The translations under genes were made by a program, and so were the position numbers. From Peptococcaceae bacterium UBA7185 (GTDB lineage: Bacteria; Bacillota; Peptococcia; Peptococcales; Peptococcaceae), in assembly GCA_002491065.1 (NCBI GenBank), contig DKVF01000038.1, forward strand, positions 429 through 7,589: a stretch of DNA of 7,161 nucleotides, given 5' to 3'. The notes under the pieces were generated by a model. It was not told the origin of the DNA. It saw only the letters and a program-made list of their open reading frames with translations, and did no database searches. Position 1 is the first letter of the stretch, and the number at the start of each line of letters is the position of its first letter. This document shows positions 6,093 to 7,161 of the stretch, in pieces.

Positions 6093-6209
6093 AATTTACT
6101 CCTTTGCACGACGTGTTTCCACTGTCTGTAAAAATTCATCGTTTCTGAATATTTTCCTCTTTGTTAAATTTCATTTTTATAAAATATACGTTGTTTTTCT
6201 ATGTTCTCC

Positions 6210-6238
6210 ATTATACTACGCTTCAGAATGATAGGAAA
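6210..6238 (-). promoter_or_regulatory. Candidate promoter of the xre-like gene
   Basis: A perfect -10 TATAAT (6210-6215) on the minus strand is preceded at 17 bp by a poor -35, TTTCCT (6233-6238). The predicted start near 6203 leaves an AT-rich leader of about 110 nt before the ATG at 6092. The weak -35 suggests a low-level or activated promoter. Confidence 0.45.
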
Positions 6239-6244
6239 GTGTTT

Positions 6245-6478
6245 TTAGATACCCCCTCTTGCAACGCAGTAGAAAACAACGGTCAAATGATCGCAAGCCT
6301 GCGCCAATGACATTCCCCCGCCTGTCTACACTTTTCTCCCCCTTTCCTGTTTTACTGCCATCATTTTACCCACAAAAAGGTCGTTGCCGCCACCAACTAT
6401 CACGCAACTTTCAGTTGCTGTCAGGTATTATAGAGCCTTTTCGGTGATTTCAAACGCCAAGTCATCCTTCTTGTACAT
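6245..6478 (-). pseudogene. Decayed small reading frame, possible pseudogene remnant
   Basis: From ATG at 6476-6478 one frame runs for 78 codons and is interrupted only by TAA (6428-6430) and TAG (6326-6328) before a final TAA (6245-6247). The first two parts read like protein: MYKKDDLAFEITEKAL, then YLTATESCVIVGGGNDLFV and onward to QERGRKV. The opening FEITEKALxYL faintly resembles the start of IscA/HesB-like small proteins (xITxxAxxxL), but I cannot confirm this. No good ribosome binding site is seen. It sits between the exporter terminator and the xre promoter, in a 549-bp stretch (6093-6641) with no intact gene. It may instead be a chance frame. Confidence 0.3.
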
Positions 6479-6511
6479 ACCGCCGGAAAAATTTCAGGGA
6501 ATTTCTCCATA

Positions 6512-6548
6512 GAAAAAACAGCTGCCGCCATCACGGCAACAGCTGCTT
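6512..6548 (-). terminator. Strong intrinsic terminator of the MFS exporter gene
   Basis: Reading leftward, CAGCTGTTGCC (6535-6545) pairs with GGCGGCAGCTG (6519-6529) over an 11-bp stem including two G-U pairs, around a 5-nt loop. TTTTTTCT follows (6511-6518). AAG upstream can also pair with the first Ts. It lies about 95 nt after the exporter stop codon. The plus strand has no matching T-run, so it acts on leftward transcripts. Confidence 0.88.
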
Positions 6549-6641
6549 GTTACTCTCATATTTTTTTGTTTTTGCATTCTGTTTGATAAAAGGAGAATCT
6601 AAGCTTTTCCCGTCCGTTTTTATATCATCAGTTTATGCCCC

Positions 6642-7161
6642 TCAGGCTTCCGTTTCATGTTCTTTCCGATTTTTCCAGCGCAAACCGGTCAGAACTGCTC
6701 CTACTGCACTAATCAGGGCCATGAAACGATATACCCAATGCATGGCCGCAACAAAGACCTGTTCTTCGCCCTCGACAAAGCCCATCACGGTATAACCCAA
6801 ATGGCCGCTCATGATATTGTACAATAAAACAGTAGACAGGGAAATTCCAAATACCATACCCAAATTGCGAGCTAACGCATTAATGCTGCCAGCCACACCA
6901 GTTTGGTTGCGTTCTACTGTGGACATGATCAGCGAGGTATTGGGCGACTGGAACATCGCCATCCCCACAGACATTGTGATGGATCCAATCAGGAATACCA
7001 CCAGCGAGGTATTGACGCCCAATGTGGACAAAATAAGCAGCGCCACAGTAATCACGCACAAACCCATAAAGCAAAGAAACTCAGAGCCGATTTTATCTGA
7101 CAGTTGTCCGCTGAATGGTGCCAGAATCCCCATGGTGACCGAGTAGGCCATCATCAAGAGC
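6642..7161 (-). CDS. MFS transporter, DHA2 (EmrB/QacA-like) family, C-terminal part
   Basis: The frame is open to the right window edge, so the gene is cut there. The last 172 residues are visible. They hold about four complete hydrophobic helices plus part of another. A motif-A-like loop (APFSGQLSDKIGS) comes near the start, and the segment MSVGMAMFQSPNTSLIMSTV continues into GVAGSINALARNLGMVFGIS. This segment is typical of the C-terminal half of 14-helix proton-driven multidrug exporters. The protein ends in a short charged cytoplasmic tail (WKNRKEHETEA). Known relatives export drugs, dyes or metabolites; the substrate here cannot be read from the fragment. Its own terminator follows at 6512-6548. 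Confidence 0.88.
   Translation of the reverse strand, partial: LLMMAYSVTMGILAPFSGQLSDKIGSEFLCFMGLCVITVALLILSTLGVNTSLVVFLIGSITMSVGMAMFQSPNTSLIMSTVERNQTGVAGSINALARNLGMVFGISLSTVLLYNIMSGHLGYTVMGFVEGEEQVFVAAMHWVYRFMALISAVGAVLTGLRWKNRKEHETEA

Noticed and set aside
6425..6430. TATAAT on the minus strand as a promoter -10
   Set aside because: No acceptable -35 at 16-18 bp, and the hexamer coincides with the CTA-TAA-TAC codons of the decayed frame, so it may be fortuitous.
6259..6447. 62-codon plus-strand ORF in the exporter-xre spacer
   Set aside because: TTG start with no ribosome binding site, low-complexity Arg/Pro/Ser-rich product and no promoter. The minus-strand decayed frame explains the region better.
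1..7161. CRISPR array, transposase, integrase, tRNA or rRNA
   Set aside because: No regularly spaced repeats, no transposase or recombinase motifs in any frame, and no cloverleaf or rRNA-like segment seen by eye.

Overview
The window is a mid-GC bacterial chromosomal segment, most likely from a Bacillota anaerobe of the Clostridia or Negativicutes type. The signs are the protein sequences of HemW, RsmE and PrmA, a polyglycerol-phosphate (LTA) synthase-like enzyme, a membrane-anchored XRE regulator of a kind seen in Firmicutes, AGGAG-type ribosome binding sites and U-tract terminators. The genus cannot be fixed by eye. Every convincing gene is on the minus strand, so the gene order below follows transcription, from high to low coordinates.

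Right edge to the middle. The C-terminal part of a DHA2-type (14-TM) MFS exporter enters from the right edge and ends at 6642. A textbook terminator follows at 6512-6548. The stretch 6093-6511 holds no intact gene. It contains a degenerate reading frame (6245-6478, two internal stops) that looks like a decayed small protein, and then the promoter and leader of a 134-aa XRE-family protein (5688-6092) with an N-terminal membrane helix. Next comes a two-gene operon, prmA (4602-5540) then rsmE (3853-4596), with a recognisable promoter upstream and a strong terminator at 3749-3799. These two genes methylate ribosomal protein L11 and 16S rRNA.

Middle to the left edge. hemW (2430-3620, radical-SAM heme chaperone) has two candidate tandem promoters between the rsmE terminator and its start. 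A 162-bp AT-rich spacer with repeated TTCTTG/CAAGAA units separates hemW from a 663-aa LTA synthase/alkaline-phosphatase-superfamily membrane enzyme (276-2267, TTG start). The last 275 bp carry a possible short ORF, a weak terminator, a good leftward promoter (56-84) and a perfect 13-bp inverted repeat (11-42). A Shine-Dalgarno-like GGAAGG sits at the very left edge. Together these look like the control region of a gene lying just outside the window.

Function. The core is housekeeping (ribosome modification, heme delivery, envelope polymer synthesis) with accessory genes (MFS exporter, membrane-tethered regulator) next to it. prmA-rsmE and hemW are, in many Firmicutes, the two flanks of the hrcA-grpE-dnaK-dnaJ operon. 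Here they are neighbours without that operon and in reversed order. I see no transposase, CRISPR array, tRNA or rRNA, and no clear previously undescribed multi-gene system. The most notable signals are the left-edge palindromic control region, the membrane-tethered XRE protein and the decayed frame beside it.
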